Assembly: GCF_030272615.1 (NCBI RefSeq)
Contig: NC_081407.1
Location: 267,353,574 to 267,417,573 of the forward strand
Length of the DNA: 64,000 nt
From: Cryptomeria japonica
Lineage: Eukaryota; Streptophyta; Pinopsida; Cupressales; Cupressaceae
Direction: 5' to 3'
Shown here: in pieces, positions 12,554 to 24,509 of the stretch
How the letters are laid out: the number at the start of each line of letters is the position of its first letter
How positions within the stretch are numbered: position 1 is the first letter of the stretch
Notes under the pieces: generated by a model
The model's database searches: none
What the model was told of the DNA's origin: nothing
What the model saw: the letters and a program-made list of their open reading frames with translations, nothing else
Made by a program: the position numbers and the translations under genes

Positions 12554-13171
12554 TTATCAAGTCTGAAAACTAATTTCACAAATGAATTTCATTTTCATAA
12601 AATAATTTAATCTAATCTAATCTACAATAAAAATAAGATGCATAAACTAAGTTGAAGGAACCTGGATGCTTGAAGATGGTGTAGAGTCTTCCTTGATCCT
12701 CCAAATTGAAGAGAAATCCTCCCAACAAAATTTCTTAGCTGCTAATGGAAGTGGACTACAAAGGAGATTTCAACTTGCAGAAATTTCTTATGGAATAGCT
12801 AACTTTTCTTTTGAAACTTGTACCTATTTTATAAAAGAAATTACCAATTCCCACTACCTATTTTTTTAATTGAAAAAAAGAGATTCTTCTCCCAATTTGG
12901 CCTCCATGCAAATTAATTAGGCTTAGTGGGAGGAGTTACATGCAAGGAGGTGGAGAAGCCTCTAGAAGCTTCTTATTCCTCCTACAACATGTGCCTTAAT
13001 TTGGGTGAGGGAAATTAAATAACAAATTAAAATATATATGCATTTTTCATGTGTGTGAGGTTTATTATTTTTATTCCCTTACAATATTCATTCAATAATT
13101 CATCCAAAGAATATAATTAGAGTTTTGTATTTAAATCAAAAAAAGTGATAAAGGAGGGTTGTGACACTTTA

Positions 13172-13874
13172 GCCCCATCAAAGTGAGAGACTCACTTTTC
13201 ATTAACCCCAAATGCTTGATGCAGGAGCATCCCTGGTTCTTGGCAATCTTGCATCAACCAAAAATATTTCATTTTTCAGTTTTGATCTTTGTTCATTTCA
13301 GTAGTTGAGTTTCTGAGATTTCATCAAATCCCTTTGCGTTGATCATTTCTTATGTGGAGCTATATTTGGCTTACATTTCATTTCTTCTACCTTTTTCCCT
13401 AATCACATCTCGTTTGGATCTCTTTCCAACAAGTTATTGCTATTGGATTGGCTGACAATTTTTTATTTCTAGACCTGTTTGAGCTTAACAACTAGTTGGC
13501 GTTCCCGAGTCTTGCAGGGAAATTCCTTGACATGCGGAGCCAATTGAGCTTCGATTATCGTTCGACCTTCCTATTGGTCTGTGCTTTGTGGTGATTCTTT
13601 TCTGGAGGATTTCATTTCATATTTTGGGGCCGACCTATTTGCACGTTTCATTTTCTCGCCTTGGGGAATGAGATCTATCTTAGCCGAACGGATATTTTCG
13701 AATGCTATATATTGTTGTATTTGATCTTAGGATGGTAGTAGTTGATAGTAGGATCATTGGATTTCCATTTAGATCTGATGAGTGATTCTGGATTGATGCA
13801 TATGGATGTAATTCTGTAATAAGGCATTTCGCCTGCATGTAAGCCCACATATTGCCAGCAGTTGTAATTGATTT
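13172..13874 (+). mobile_element. Tail of the outermost chromovirus, probably its 3' LTR (first part)
   Basis: The first 12 bases finish the chromodomain frame begun at 2-1120 (A-P-S-K then TGA). The rest is non-coding and could be 3' untranslated sequence and LTR; a TGATGCAGGAGCATCC start near 13214 is a candidate LTR edge. It is cut at 13874 by the Copia-like element and resumes at 27428. The matching 5' LTR is outside the window, so LTR status is inference. Confidence 0.5.
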
Positions 13875-14335
13875 TGTTGGTGTAATTAATTATTCATGTT
13901 GGATATTATTACACCTTACTTAAGTTTACTTAGGTACATGCATATCATAGTAGTTTGGGTATGAGACACTTGGGTGTTTGTGCCACATTGGGATAGTGTG
14001 TGTAGGAGAATTTCCACCTTTTGTGGTCTTATCTTGTTGTTACATTCTACATTCGGTGGGTGATCCACCTCATGTGGAGTATTATATTGTTTCTCCTACC
14101 TACCACACCTATTTCCTACCTACCCTTGTTTCTCATTGAGCCACATGTCATGTTTGTGTGCTCACATATCCATATAGCTTTGCCTATATAAGCAAGCTCA
14201 TATTCATTGTATGTCTTGATTGATGATCTAGTTGATCAGTATTTTCATCTTGATAGAATACAATTTATTCCTATCATCTATTTTGTCTCTTTATTGTACT
14301 TTTCATTGAGCTCTTGATCTTGGCAAAATCTCACA
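13875..14335 (+). repeat. 5' LTR of the Copia-like element
   Basis: It runs from TGTTGGTGTAATTAATTATTC to AAAATCTCACA. A TATATAAG box lies at 14185-14192, about 150 bp before the LTR end, in a standard position for a Copia promoter. Confidence 0.95.
14185..14192 (+). promoter_or_regulatory. TATA box of the Copia-like LTR
   Basis: TATATAAG sits in CCTATATAAGCAAGCTC. The same box is kept in the 3' LTR near 27273-27280. Confidence 0.7.
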
Positions 14336-14348
14336 TGGTATCAGAGCC
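14336..14348 (+). promoter_or_regulatory. PBS of the Copia-like element
   Basis: TGGTATCAGAGCC directly abuts the LTR and is the initiator tRNA-Met type. Confidence 0.93.
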
Positions 14349-16001
14349 TAGAGGGCTTCATTGATTAGTCAATTTTTGGAGGCTTCAATTTTCAGATATG
14401 GGTAGCTTCTATTTTTTGGGGGTGTCTTACAGCGATTTGGACATCATGATTGCATCCAGGATGTCATTTCCATGAAAATTGAGCATAAACTCGACCTATT
14501 TTGGAGTATAAATTGAGTATATATATTTTTTTAATTTTGTGCACATATTATTTCAATTATTTTTAAATTACGCAGAATTCTTTTTTAAAAGTTTCATTGA
14601 TTTATTTTTTTAAATAAAATAAAAAATATATATATTATTACCAGGAGGGGGGGGGGTTATTTCACCCCGCCTCGACCCGACCTGTACCACGGTCTGCTTT
14701 TTCGTGCAGGGCATACTCCATTCTCCGGTGTCGACGTTGCTTTCACCGTCGGATGCTCCAACACCCGACAACCGGCTCCAAACCCCCGGGCTCCTGCGTT
14801 TCCAATAATCTATGTCGTCGATCACCGCCCCAATTGCGTTGTCGACCGTCGGGCCCCGTGCGACCCGACCGTCTGTTCTTCTGACCGCTGTTGTTTCTGT
14901 CTCTGATGATCTTCGTCATCGGCCCCTACTCCCTGCTCCCACCGATGACTTACCTTCTCCCATAGGTGACCTACTACATAGAATCCATGACCCTGCCAAG
15001 TGGACCTTGCCTACGGCGCAGGTCTCCTTCCCGTCGCCAGTATTCCTCCAGGATTCGACCACATTGAACTCACCATTGACACGCAGACCCTGCAGAAGTG
15101 CCATGCTTAAACCCAATTAGTAGCCCCGTGTTTTCCAGGTCATCAGTAGAGACTACAGAGTCAACGGGCACACTTCGGATCCATACATCTGCCACATTGA
15201 TTCCCACATGTCAGCCTGGTCAGCGCCACATGTACAGTCCGTACGATACAAACAACCTGGACAGGGGAAGCGACACAATTTTGACGGCCAGACAAGCATC
15301 AAATTTAAGACCGTCATTTTCTGACATCAACATTGTGTCAGCGAGTTTTGAAAAGTTTTGACCCCCTCTCATTTGCATTTTTGAAATTACAGTTCAACTT
15401 CAAATGGCTATATCTTGCTCATTTTTGCTCCTTTTTTTGTACATTTTTTTTTGAAATGGGCTAGAATATCATGCTCTTCACAGTGGTGGAGGAATTTTAT
15501 GATTTTGATGGATGGAATTTTCAAAATGTAGAGATTCTCATGACCGTACCTGTCTAAACCCAGATTTTGCAACTTTAGAGGCTTCGTTTGGGGTCATACG
15601 ACCTCCTTTTCAAGTGCCGTTTTTTTTTAAAGTGCATAATTTTTTGTCTAGTTTCATAATATTCCATTATTTTGCAGTGATTTTGATTAGAAATTGTACT
15701 TTCAATATTTGGTCATTTTTGGCCTATTTGGTACTTGCATTTTGCTTGGATCTTAGATTAGATCACTTGAAGTATTTGTTTGAAGTCTCTTATAGCCTAT
15801 TTGAGGAAGTTGTAAAGTTGAAATCAGAAGTCCACCTTGCCTTGTTTTGCAAGTGGCCCATTGTATACGCACTAAGTATAAAGTGTCAAATCATCATTTT
15901 TTTTTGGGGGGGGGGGGTTTCTTGATTGAGTAATTCTTTTTTGGGGGGGGTGTCTTGTGTGATTTTGCTTCTCTCTAACTTGTTTTTTTCATTTTGGTGC
16001 T
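14349..16001 (+). other. Long untranslated leader of the Copia-like element
   Basis: It is 1.65 kb between PBS and gag ATG. 14645-15290 is markedly GC-rich compared with everything around it and holds short ORFs without recognisable domains. 15400-15990 is AT-rich with poly-G runs at 15905-15917 and 15944-15951. I see no protein-coding evidence here. Confidence 0.6.
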
Positions 16002-16945
16002 ATGGGCTCTCCTAAATTTCCACTTTTAACTCCTCATAATTATGCATCATGGAGGATAAAGGCATGGAGTAAACTAATGGAAAAAGGAATCATTCATTAT
16101 GTAAATGGAACTATAATGGCACCACATGATCCTAAGGCTGATCCTAATGCTCAAATTGAATGGCTCACTAAGAATGCTATGGCACTTGGAACTTTGAGAA
16201 AGTATGTATCAGATGACCTCATTTTTCACATTGATAAGTGTACTACAATTAAAGAGGCTTGGGATATTTATGACAAATTGTATGGCCAAGTTGATGAGAT
16301 TCAGGGCCACAATATTGATAGTGAACTCACAACATAAGATCCCAAGGATTTTGATACAATCCAAGATTATGTCACAAAAGTAAATGAGCTAAGAGCAAAG
16401 CTAAAGGATTGTGGAATTGACAAAAAGGATGCTCAATTGGTTTATAACTTGTTGGACAAGCTTCCATCAGAGTATGTAGCCTTTGTATCTAGCTTTCACA
16501 CCCATAGGTTAGCTCAAGGTTCCTCATACACTTCTCCCTCCTTTAATGCATTCATGGAGATGTTGATACTTAAGCAATCTAAGTTGACTAAGATGGGGAT
16601 TCTCAAATCTTCGAAGTCACAAGCTTTGGTGGCTAACAAAGAGAATCAAAGCAATCAAGGAAAAGGCAAACACCAAAAGCAACCTAAGTCTAAGCCACAA
16701 CAAGATGGAGCACAATCCTCCTCTCCAAAACAAGGTGATTCTACATCCTCACCTAAGAGGAAATAATATAAGGACAATCTTTTTTGTGCATATTGCTAGA
16801 AATCAGGACATGATGAACATCATTGTTACAAGAAGAATATTGATGAGTTGAAGAATCTTCTTGAGAAGAACAAAATCAACCTACCTTCTAGAATGTCTAC
16901 TTTGGCTTCCAAGGAAAGGGATAAAGGAAAGAATCACTCTTTGGG
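16002..16945 (+). pseudogene. Copia-type Gag with broken zinc knuckle
   Basis: The ATG at 16002 opens a Gag of the plant Copia type (FPLLTPHNYASWRIKAW near the N-terminus, then a conserved EAWDIYDKLYG block). The frame is interrupted by in-phase stops at 16335 (TAA), 16764 (TAA) and 16797 (TAG). The last falls inside a CCHC knuckle at 16785-16826 (CAYC, stop, KSGHDEHHC), so all four metal ligands are still there. Each stop is one transition away from a Gln codon. The C-terminal third is Lys/Gln/Ser-rich, as expected for nucleocapsid. Protease follows in another frame. Confidence 0.88.
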
Positions 16946-16948
16946 ATA

Positions 16949-17215
16949 GATAAAGGAAAGGGACAAGCTCTTTGTGCTACTACAAGTCATGATTCAGGGA
17001 GATGGCTTCTAGATTCAGGGGCTTCTCATCATATGGCATCTTCACAGTCTATGTTCTCTTCATTTGAGTCTTGCATAATGCTGCAGATTTTGATGGGCAA
17101 TCATACATACATGGATGTGATTAGGAAATGATCTATTACCATTGGGGATAACTCCTTCAATGATGTGTTGTGTGTACCCCACTTGACAAACAATCTTCTT
17201 TCCATCTACAAATCA
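16949..17215 (+). pseudogene. Copia-type aspartic protease
   Basis: The frame carries RWLLDSGASHHMAS, the Copia protease active site, with Asp at 17012. Downstream it keeps the family's VPHLTNNLLSIYK segment. A TGA lies near 17129, and the frame shifts by one base around 17205-17215 into the ORF that follows. It is offset from gag by a frameshift, so no fused Gag-Pro product is possible in this copy. Confidence 0.85.
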
Positions 17216-17870
17216 CACATGGCGCAACTAGGAAAACTGTGGAGTTCGCACCTAATTCAGTTATCATTAAAGAATTGGAGACTAGAGCTATCATTGCAAC
17301 TAGGGTGGTTTACCATGCATCTTGGTTGTACTCCTTTTCACATTTTGGTCCTATTGATGAGGTTGATTCTTACTATGTTGATGATTCGGATTTTGAGGAG
17401 AACTTTGGGTACTTGAACTTGGGTTTTCTCACATGTGACCTCGTTCTTGAACCTCACATTTCATCTCCTCCTCTTGATATCACACCACCTATTGCACTTG
17501 ATGATGCATCTAGTGCGACAATTTTGCCTTCTTGTGATTCAGTGCAATAGGATATTTCATGTCTTCCAGCTTTAGTTCATTGGGATGACTACTTGACAGA
17601 CATTGCAGGTTTGTTTGTGGAGTCCTACAATGCAAAGTTGGGAGACATCATTGATGATATTCATCTTCTCTTTGATGAAGATGATCCTTCTTCAATTTTT
17701 GCGAGGGAACACTCTGACCCTCTTGTGCATTCTCTACATGATCATTCTTTAGAGGTTGACATGATTGTGGATACTTTTGTACAGCAGTTGGAGGAGGTCT
17801 CTTTATTCTTTGAGGAGACATGTGAGTCTTTGGCTATTTTTCTACATTCTTCTCCACTAGATCTTGGAGT
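17170..17870 (+). pseudogene. Protease-downstream linker and unknown acidic ORF (part 1)
   Basis: The start resembles the segment between Copia protease and integrase (VEFAPNSVIIKELE, then HASWLYSFSHFGPID). From about 17345 the product no longer looks like Copia pol: it is rich in Asp and Glu, with no HHCC finger or DDE core. One in-phase TAG is at 17548. Element B interrupts the frame at 17870; the same frame continues without a break at 26389. I do not recognise the domain. It occupies the place of integrase and RT. Confidence 0.7.
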
Positions 17871-18767
17871 TGTTGGCAATTGACACTTATTTGATTCATT
17901 TTGTTTTCATTGATGGCAACACGATATGATGGAATTCATAAACCGACACTAGGAAGCATATACCGATAGATACCAGCTTTGGAGCAATCAGGGCTACACC
18001 GACACCGGCACCGGCATCAACACTTCTTCGGAAGCCAACATCAAGGAGGATTTACTTAATCATTTTGTAATTAATATTGTCAAGGCCGACATTTTTATAA
18101 ATGTATTGTAAGCTGACATAAGGCATATCATTTGTAATAGGTATATAGCTTAGTTTGCTAGGTTATTTTTTTTAAAAGAAAAAGAAGACATATGATACAT
18201 GTGGGTATAGGAGAATATAGCAGAACTATATGATGTAAAATATATGTATGGAGATAATTTTGTATGCAAATGTTATATCATGCAATGATTTGTAGATAGC
18301 TTGAAAAACATTCTTGGAGGAGAAGAGATACCGGTAGCAGTTCAGAGTTTATGAACCGGTACAAAGCAAAACTAGAACTGGAACTCTATTTGGCATAACA
18401 AATGCATTCTTGAGTTCATTTTTAGTAATTTACTTTGGCAGAAAGCTTGTAGTTAGTGAGGCTCTTTACTGATGATCAGTATGCTCTAGGTAGTGTGCCT
18501 TCCTGCAAGTGCATCCCCTATTATATGTAATATCTTTTCATATGGCCAGTGAACTGATATTGTGGGTCACAAATCCCACCGTGGTTTTTCCACGTATAAA
18601 TTATGTATGTCATGATGATAATTTATGTGGATGGTTTATTTGCTTCTTGTTATATGCTTATTTGTTTACCAGGATATATATACATGGTCTAGAAAGTTAA
18701 AAACTGTTTATTCCAATAGAACACTCATTCACCCCCCCCCCCCCCTCAGTGTTCTTGGATCCCAACA
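17871..18767 (+). repeat. 5' LTR of element B
   Basis: It starts TGTTGGCAATTGACAC and ends GGATCCCAACA after a long poly-C run (18732-18745). CCGACA and ACCGGTA motifs recur in its first half. Confidence 0.92.
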
Positions 18768-18768
18768 A

Positions 18769-18785
18769 TTGGTATTAGATCTTGG
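18769..18785 (+). promoter_or_regulatory. Degenerate PBS of element B
   Basis: TTGGTATTAGATCTTGG resembles the initiator tRNA-Met PBS TGGTATCAGAGC with two transversion/transition changes. Confidence 0.7.
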
Positions 18786-18799
18786 TACCTAGGAAGAAG

Positions 18800-19962
18800 T
18801 TTAACAGCTTGAGGAAGATCCTAAAATTGGAATCTTTGAACATGGCTATAGAGAATCAACTTGAGATGGCTCTTGAGGATTATGATACTGAAAGGATGAA
18901 GAACTTGAAATTACAAGAGGAATTGAATTCTGGAAATGAATTCATTCTTATCCTACAAGAAAGGTTATCATCTGCTCAAGCCAAGAGAAGAAATTTTGCA
19001 ACAACTAGACGATGAGGAGAAAACTGCTCTTAAGGAACAATGTCAAAAACTAAGTCAAGCAAACATGCTCATGAAGAATGAAATGCAAGATCTAACTATG
19101 AGGTTATCAAAAGATATTTAGGATAGAAAGAAGAAGGAAGATAATCTTGTTATATCTCTAAAGAACAAATTTTGATGAATGTGGCAGATTGACTCATGAA
19201 AATAATTTATTGAGAACTGATTTGGCACACTCCCGAAACAATGAACAAGAACTTGAAAGACAAGTAACCACTCTGAAAGATGATCTGACTATTGCAAGTG
19301 AGTATAAAGAGAAGTTTAGGATGAGAGCTGCACAACTGGATGACTTATTGAAAAGACAAAGACAGATTGATGATTCTAAAGGACTTGGATTTGTACAAGG
19401 TGAAAGCTTTGGTACTACAAATGCAGATAAGACAACTGGTATGCAGAACTCATCAGAACAAAGGAAACCAGTAAAACAATCTAATGCTTATAAATTCAAT
19501 GGTAGATGTTTTGTTTGCAATAAATTTGGGCATATGGCTAAACAATGTAGAAATAAGGCAAATCAAAACTATAATTCTATTCCCGGTCAATGCACAAACT
19601 ACAAGAAATATGGTCATAGATCATAAGATTGCAGAATGAATGTTAATTGTCATGCATGTGGAAAGTTTGGACATTTTGCTAATCATTGTAGGTCAAGAAA
19701 TGATACTAGATATGTCAAAGCAATTCAAAAGAACAATGTTACATGTTATGCATGCAACAAAATAGGTCATATTGCTAAGTATTGCAGAAGAAAGAATCAA
19801 CCGATTAATAATGATAAAGGTAATGAGAAAGGAAAGCAGAAGGTAGATGAAATACAACAAGATCACACCAAGAGATGGATTAGAAAATCTAAAGAATCAA
19901 GTGGAGATGGATCTATACCAGTAACTCCATCGGTAGAACAAAGTATTCCTCCACTGACATGA
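18800..19962 (+). pseudogene. Gag-like protein of element B: coiled coil plus four zinc knuckles
   Basis: The N-terminal half is Glu/Lys/Leu-rich with heptad-like spacing and spreads over three frames, so it is broken by frameshifts. The C-terminal half has four CCHC-type knuckles at 19507-19548 (CFVCNKFGHMAKQC), 19591-19632, 19648-19689 (CHACGKFGHFANHC) and 19744-19785 (CYACNKIGHIAKYC). The second has Cys replaced by Tyr and holds a TAA at 19624. No ATG-led capsid region precedes the coiled coil, so the N-terminus is lost or very short. It would bind nucleic acid in virus-like particles. Confidence 0.8.
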
Positions 19963-20321
19963 AATTCCACCGGTAACTGAGGCATAAGTCTTAGGGGTTG
20001 GCAAATCCATTGCTAAATTTTGCATATTACGCCAGAAGAGATCTATGGAGATCTGGAGAATTGTGTTCATGATCAATAAAGGTTCACCCGACACATAATT
20101 GTGAAACCGACATCCATAGGGTTGTTGGTGAAGCATTTATTACAAGAAATTAGGATTTTATTCACTGATAAAAGAGGGTAAGTGAATTCATTCTCACTCA
20201 CTGAGCATTCAAGCATTCAAAGCAAAGTAAAGGTGAATCAAGAGCGAGCAGAAGCATTGTGAAAAAGCTTTCGAGCAGTTATCAATCTTCCACCAGCATT
20301 TACTTTTAGGTATTTCTCGAC

Positions 20322-22692
20322 ATGGCATCTGGATCTTCAGCACCTACTTTTATTGCAAATCCCACCATTGTCAAAGTCAAGGATAGGTTGAGGACAACAT
20401 TTAAGGAGGTTCCTGAAATTGCTAAAAAGGAAGACTCTGTGGGAGCATTCTCTAGGGTTTCTGATGGCGTAATGTATGTTGAATATGTGAGGGAATACAT
20501 TCACTGTACCCTTGAGGATTTGGGCACTGAAGACATTAAAAGCATGTATCAATCCGTGATACTAGGAGACTCTAGAACTATCAAACCGGAATTCAAAGTA
20601 ATTGAGGATCTAGGGTTAATCGGTATTCTTCACATATCGAAATTCAAGGATGAGGTGATCAGATACATTCTGAGTAGGGTTCACAATGAATTTATTTGGC
20701 TGGATAGGCTTTACATGATCACGAAGGAGGCAATTCAAGCTGTCATCGGCTTACCCAGGGTCGGACAAGAACCTGGTAAGGAAATCTCCAACACAAAGGT
20801 CAAAAAACTTGTTGGTGCTACACCCGATAGAAGATCAATGAGGATAAGCACAATCACCGACACAGATATAAAGTTTGCAAGCATGATCATAGGTTACAAG
20901 GTAACTCAATCCAACCGATTGAATTTTGTTGCTAGTTTATGTATTCATGCCGCATATCAGATGCTGAGGAATAATGTGAAATATGATTTATGTGAGTGGA
21001 TGAGGAGTGAGTTGATGTTAAACCTTGGAAAGATCAAAGGAATCAAGAAAGGCGCCTTTAGATATGGAAACTTGATTGTTTGTTTAATGCTTTAATTCCT
21101 AAATGAGCTACCCGGTATAGGGAAGAAGCATTAGGCTCATGACATACCGGTAGGTATGCAGATCAAGGAAGCTATCACCGGTCTAGGTACCAGCAGAGAT
21201 GAGAAACTTTGGGGGTATTTTAATACTTTTCAAGAAAACATGAGGAAAAGGGAGAGAATTTCAAAGAACATTTTGGAGAAGTATTCCAGTGATATCTGTT
21301 TCATGGTAAAAAACAGATGAAACTCTTATGGAAGCAGTTGAACCTAGGAAAATATGGGTTACTGAGCTTGGATATGAGGTAGATGATAGCATTTTTGAAC
21401 TCTATGCAAAGATGTTGTTAGATGCTCCATTAGATGATAAGACAGAACATTTTGGTACAATAGGAGAGAAGGCTCTTGAAGTGAAAACTAGTTTTAACAG
21501 GAAGAGAAGAGAGAAAAAAATAGAAAAGATGTCTGCATATGTACAAGATGTGCTTTATAAGATAGACACTCAGTTGGGCTCTAAATCAAAACAGGCTGCT
21601 AAATCGGTAGAGGTTGGTACTGCAGAAGTGAAGAAGCCACAAGTTCACATTTCCCCTATCACTTCAAACTCTGATCTTGAGGATAATGAACCTCTAGCTT
21701 TCAGAAGGGTACAAAGGAAGAATGTGGTAAAACCACCGGTGGAGTAGAAGAAGGTAGAGCCTAGGAGGAGACTTGTTAAAAAGGTAACTACACCTACTGC
21801 ACCTCCACCACCGGCAAGGAAGCCTATGCAGAAGAAGAAACTAGTCACACTGACATCCACAAGCAAAAAGAAGAAGGGTGATGATACTGGAACCGGTAAG
21901 ACCACAATGACCTGTGCTGAGCTTATTGATGAAATTACAAAAGATGGAATATTGAAAAATATATCTAAGTATTATAAAGATTTAGAAGAAAATGAGAAAA
22001 GTGAATTAGAAGAGGCTATTTTATTATATATGGACATCTATAAGAAAGCCTTAATTGAAATTTTAAAGGAGATACCTTTATCCTTGTATAATAAACTTGA
22101 AGCTAGGATACTTGACATTGTCAAGAGAGATAGGGAGACCAAAGAAGTTGCACTTTTGGAATTGTGTGGTAAAATAAATAATGAGGAAATGAAAAGATGT
22201 ATTGACACTGCAAATAGGACTATCTACAGTAGTAAATACTAACAGATAATCCTTATGATGGGGAGACTAAATGAGGTGGTAAATGAGACAAGTAAGGGAT
22301 GGACGAAATTCTTTCAAAAAAAACCCAGACTTTCTCACATCTCAAGAAGAATTTTCAAGGGCAACATCTTCCACCATTCCTGACAAATCAAAAGGGAAAG
22401 GTATTTTGGGCGGTTCAACTCCAGTTTTGACACAACCGACAATAACTATAAATACTCAAACACAATCGGCAGCTAAGGAGAGTGTACAGTCTGTACCAGC
22501 ACAAACCATTTTTGAGCAAGGCAATGCACAGGACACTGGAAATTCTGTGGACAATACTCCACCGACAGTAACCGACACTGCACCAAGTGGCAAAGCCACC
22601 AACGCAATAGAGGTTGAGATGGACAAGGTAACCACTGAGTCCATACTGGCAAGTAAAACTAATTCCCCGACAAAGGTTTTGGCAATTGACAC
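20322..22692 (+). pseudogene. Unknown second ORF of element B (part 1)
   Basis: The ATG at 20322 opens 257 residues of mostly helical protein (FIWLDRLYMITKEAIQAVIG is typical) in which TKEAIQAVIGLPRVG recalls the TGLP-type turns of plant transposon-associated domains. I cannot name the family. After a stop at 21093 and a frame change near 21320 it continues as a Lys-rich, then Pro/Ser/Thr-rich linker (21328-22692) with stops at 21745 and about 22240. A solo LTR splits it at 22692; the frame resumes in phase at 24510. The product has no RT, protease or integrase motif. Confidence 0.6.
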
Positions 22693-23103
22693 TGATGTCA
22701 TGGAAATGGGGACAAGGCAACAACAAAGTTCAATGTTAATAAGTTAGTTTCAACAATAAAACCAAAACAAAGAACTAAAAACCATTCCAAACATATCAAA
22801 AGAGATTTCAAAAAAGCATGAAAGAAGTTTAACAAAAGAAAAGAAAGCTGAAGAGCCTCCCTAAGATGCTTCCATGATGCCTTTTGATGCTTCTCCCTTG
22901 TTTCTCCCCTCTCCAAGTCCCAAATGAGTGTAGCTCTCAGCTTTTAGCACTAGCCATGGATGCCATATGGAGATTCAAAATGGTTGAATATGATTAACAA
23001 ATACTATGCAAGTGTAGATAGTGATGCTATGAAAAATCTCTATACTAATACCAGTATAGCAACAATACTCTAATGCTTCCTTCTTTGCTTGAGGAGAAGG
23101 GTT

Positions 23104-23113
23104 CTATTTATAG
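23104..23113 (-). promoter_or_regulatory. TATA box of the solo LTR
   Basis: On the minus strand it reads CTATAAATAG followed by AACCCTTCTCC. This fixes the LTR's orientation. Confidence 0.65.
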
Positions 23114-23881
23114 AAGAAATTGGGAAATGAATGGTTAAGATTGAGCAATCTTAACAAGGGTTAGGATTGAAAGATATTCAATCCATGTGAGACTTTCAAC
23201 CCAATCCCATGTTGACAAGTGTCACCATGAGGAGGCTTGAGAGGAGAGATAAGGAGTATTAAATGCTTGAGGGGACATGATGGTTACCCTAGGGGGTTGG
23301 GTTAGGGTTAGGTTAATGGATATTCCTTTTATCCAAGGGATAAATGAATGTGCAAGGGTTAAATGGTTACCTTAGTCAAAGAAATAAATGATTTGAAGAG
23401 ACCCATGAGTCAAAAGGATGGTTAAGTTAGAGGAAAGTCTCTAACCAAAGGTAAAAGGTGAGTTAACCATAAATGGTTATGTAAGAGCCTTTAATAGTTT
23501 GGAAAACTTTAGAGGTTAACCATTTGAAGACATAAAGCCTTTAATGGTTATTGAAGACTTTGGAGGTTTTTGAGAAGTGGCTTCCTTTTATTTAGGAATG
23601 TGACAATGATTAGGATAGGATTAGGCTAATTAGAAGGAGTTAGAAGAATCTGGAAGGGATTTAGGCATGCAAGTGGATTTTGTAGGAGAATGCAAGTGGG
23701 AGGAATTTTGGGATTTTCAATTGAAATAAAATCATTTATTTCAATTAAATGGTGTAATTTACATTTGGATAGATATTTAAATAAATATTAATTTATTTAA
23801 ATGTGAATGTGAATTTTGGATTTTATTTAAATAAATCTTAATTTATTTACATGAAAAAAAGGAAGATAAAGCATTAAATGT

Positions 23882-24095
23882 TTGAAGACTTTGAGGGAAA
23901 CCATTAAAGGCTTGAGAAGACTCTAGAAGGAAGCCATTAAGTTTGAAGACTTTAAGGGAAACCATTAAAGGCTTGAGAAGACTCTGGAAGGAAACCATTA
24001 AGTTTGAAGACTTTAACGGAAACCATTAAAGGCTTGAGAAGACTCTAGAAGGAAGCCATTAAGTTTGAAGACTTTAAGGGAAACCATTAAAGGTT
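23882..24095. repeat. 61-bp minisatellite in the solo LTR, ~3.5 units
   Basis: Units share GAAGACTTTAAGGGAAACC, ATTAAAGGCTTGAGAAGAC and TCTAGAAGGAAGCCATTAAG. Copies differ by one to three bases, so expansion is recent relative to the LTR. Confidence 0.9.
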
Positions 24096-24194
24096 TCAAG
24101 TGGGTGAGGATAAATAGGATTTTAAATAAATTATTTATTTAAAATAGTTGTGCAACGTGCATTTGTAGAAAAATGCAAGTGGGTGGAGGATAAA

Positions 24195-24487
24195 GGTGAT
24201 TGAAATAAATGTTAATTTATTTAAATGTGAGAGATGGGATTTTGGGGGATTTAAATAAATATTAATTTATTTAAATGTGAGAGAAGATTTAGTTAAACAA
24301 ATATGATTTATTTATTTAATTAATGGTCTGAATTTGGTTAAGTGAATTAAATCAAATAAATTGAATAATTTATTTAATTAATAGGAGAAGAGGGTTAAGA
24401 TGAATTAATGAAATATTAATTTAATTGATTATTGATTGATGGTTAAATAATCAAATAAATACTAAATATTCATTTAATTAAATGGAC
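24195..24487. repeat. Array of AT-rich palindromes in the solo LTR
   Basis: Successive inverted repeats of the type AAATAAATATTAATTTATTT occur, separated by short GA-rich spacers. The same arrangement is in the LTRs of element C. Confidence 0.75.
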
Positions 24488-24509
24488 AGATTTATGTGAC
24501 TACAGACAC

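Larger units (their letters stand above)
1121..13166 (-). mobile_element. Element A: full-length Ty3/gypsy chromovirus, Tekay/Del-like
   Basis: It is a complete 12.0-kb element bounded by perfect 5-bp target duplications CTTTA (1116-1120 and 13167-13171). LTRs run TG...CA and are 3597 and 3600 bp. The minus-strand order is 5' LTR, PBS, leader, single gag-pol ORF, PPT, 3' LTR. I counted about 20 substitutions between the LTRs by eye (about 0.5%), mostly transitions, so insertion is recent. It lies inside the last codons of the older chromovirus described at 2-1120. Very long LTRs, an initiator-tRNA PBS and a chromodomain fit the Tekay/Del lineage; the lineage call is inference from RT style and LTR size. 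Confidence 0.95.
9567..13166 (-). repeat. 5' LTR of element A (3600 bp), the promoter-bearing copy
   Basis: It is a direct repeat of 1121-4717. As the element reads on the minus strand, this copy drives transcription towards lower coordinates into the gag-pol ORF. Differences from the 3' LTR include CTAATACGG/CCAATACGG in the 22-bp array, C/T changes near 10700 and 11353, the length of the AT run, and a few changes in T tracts. Confidence 0.95.
22693..24504 (-). mobile_element. Solo LTR related to the LTRs of element C (1812 bp)
   Basis: It is flanked by perfect duplications GACAC (22688-22692 and 24505-24509). It starts TGATGTCATGGAAATGG and ends GTGACTACA, resembling the TGTTTATGGTGAAAATGG start and GTGTCTACA end of LTR C. 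A minus-strand CTATAAATAG lies at 23104-23113. It contains a 61-bp minisatellite and a palindrome-rich AT tract. No internal region is left, the usual result of LTR-LTR recombination. Confidence 0.85.
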
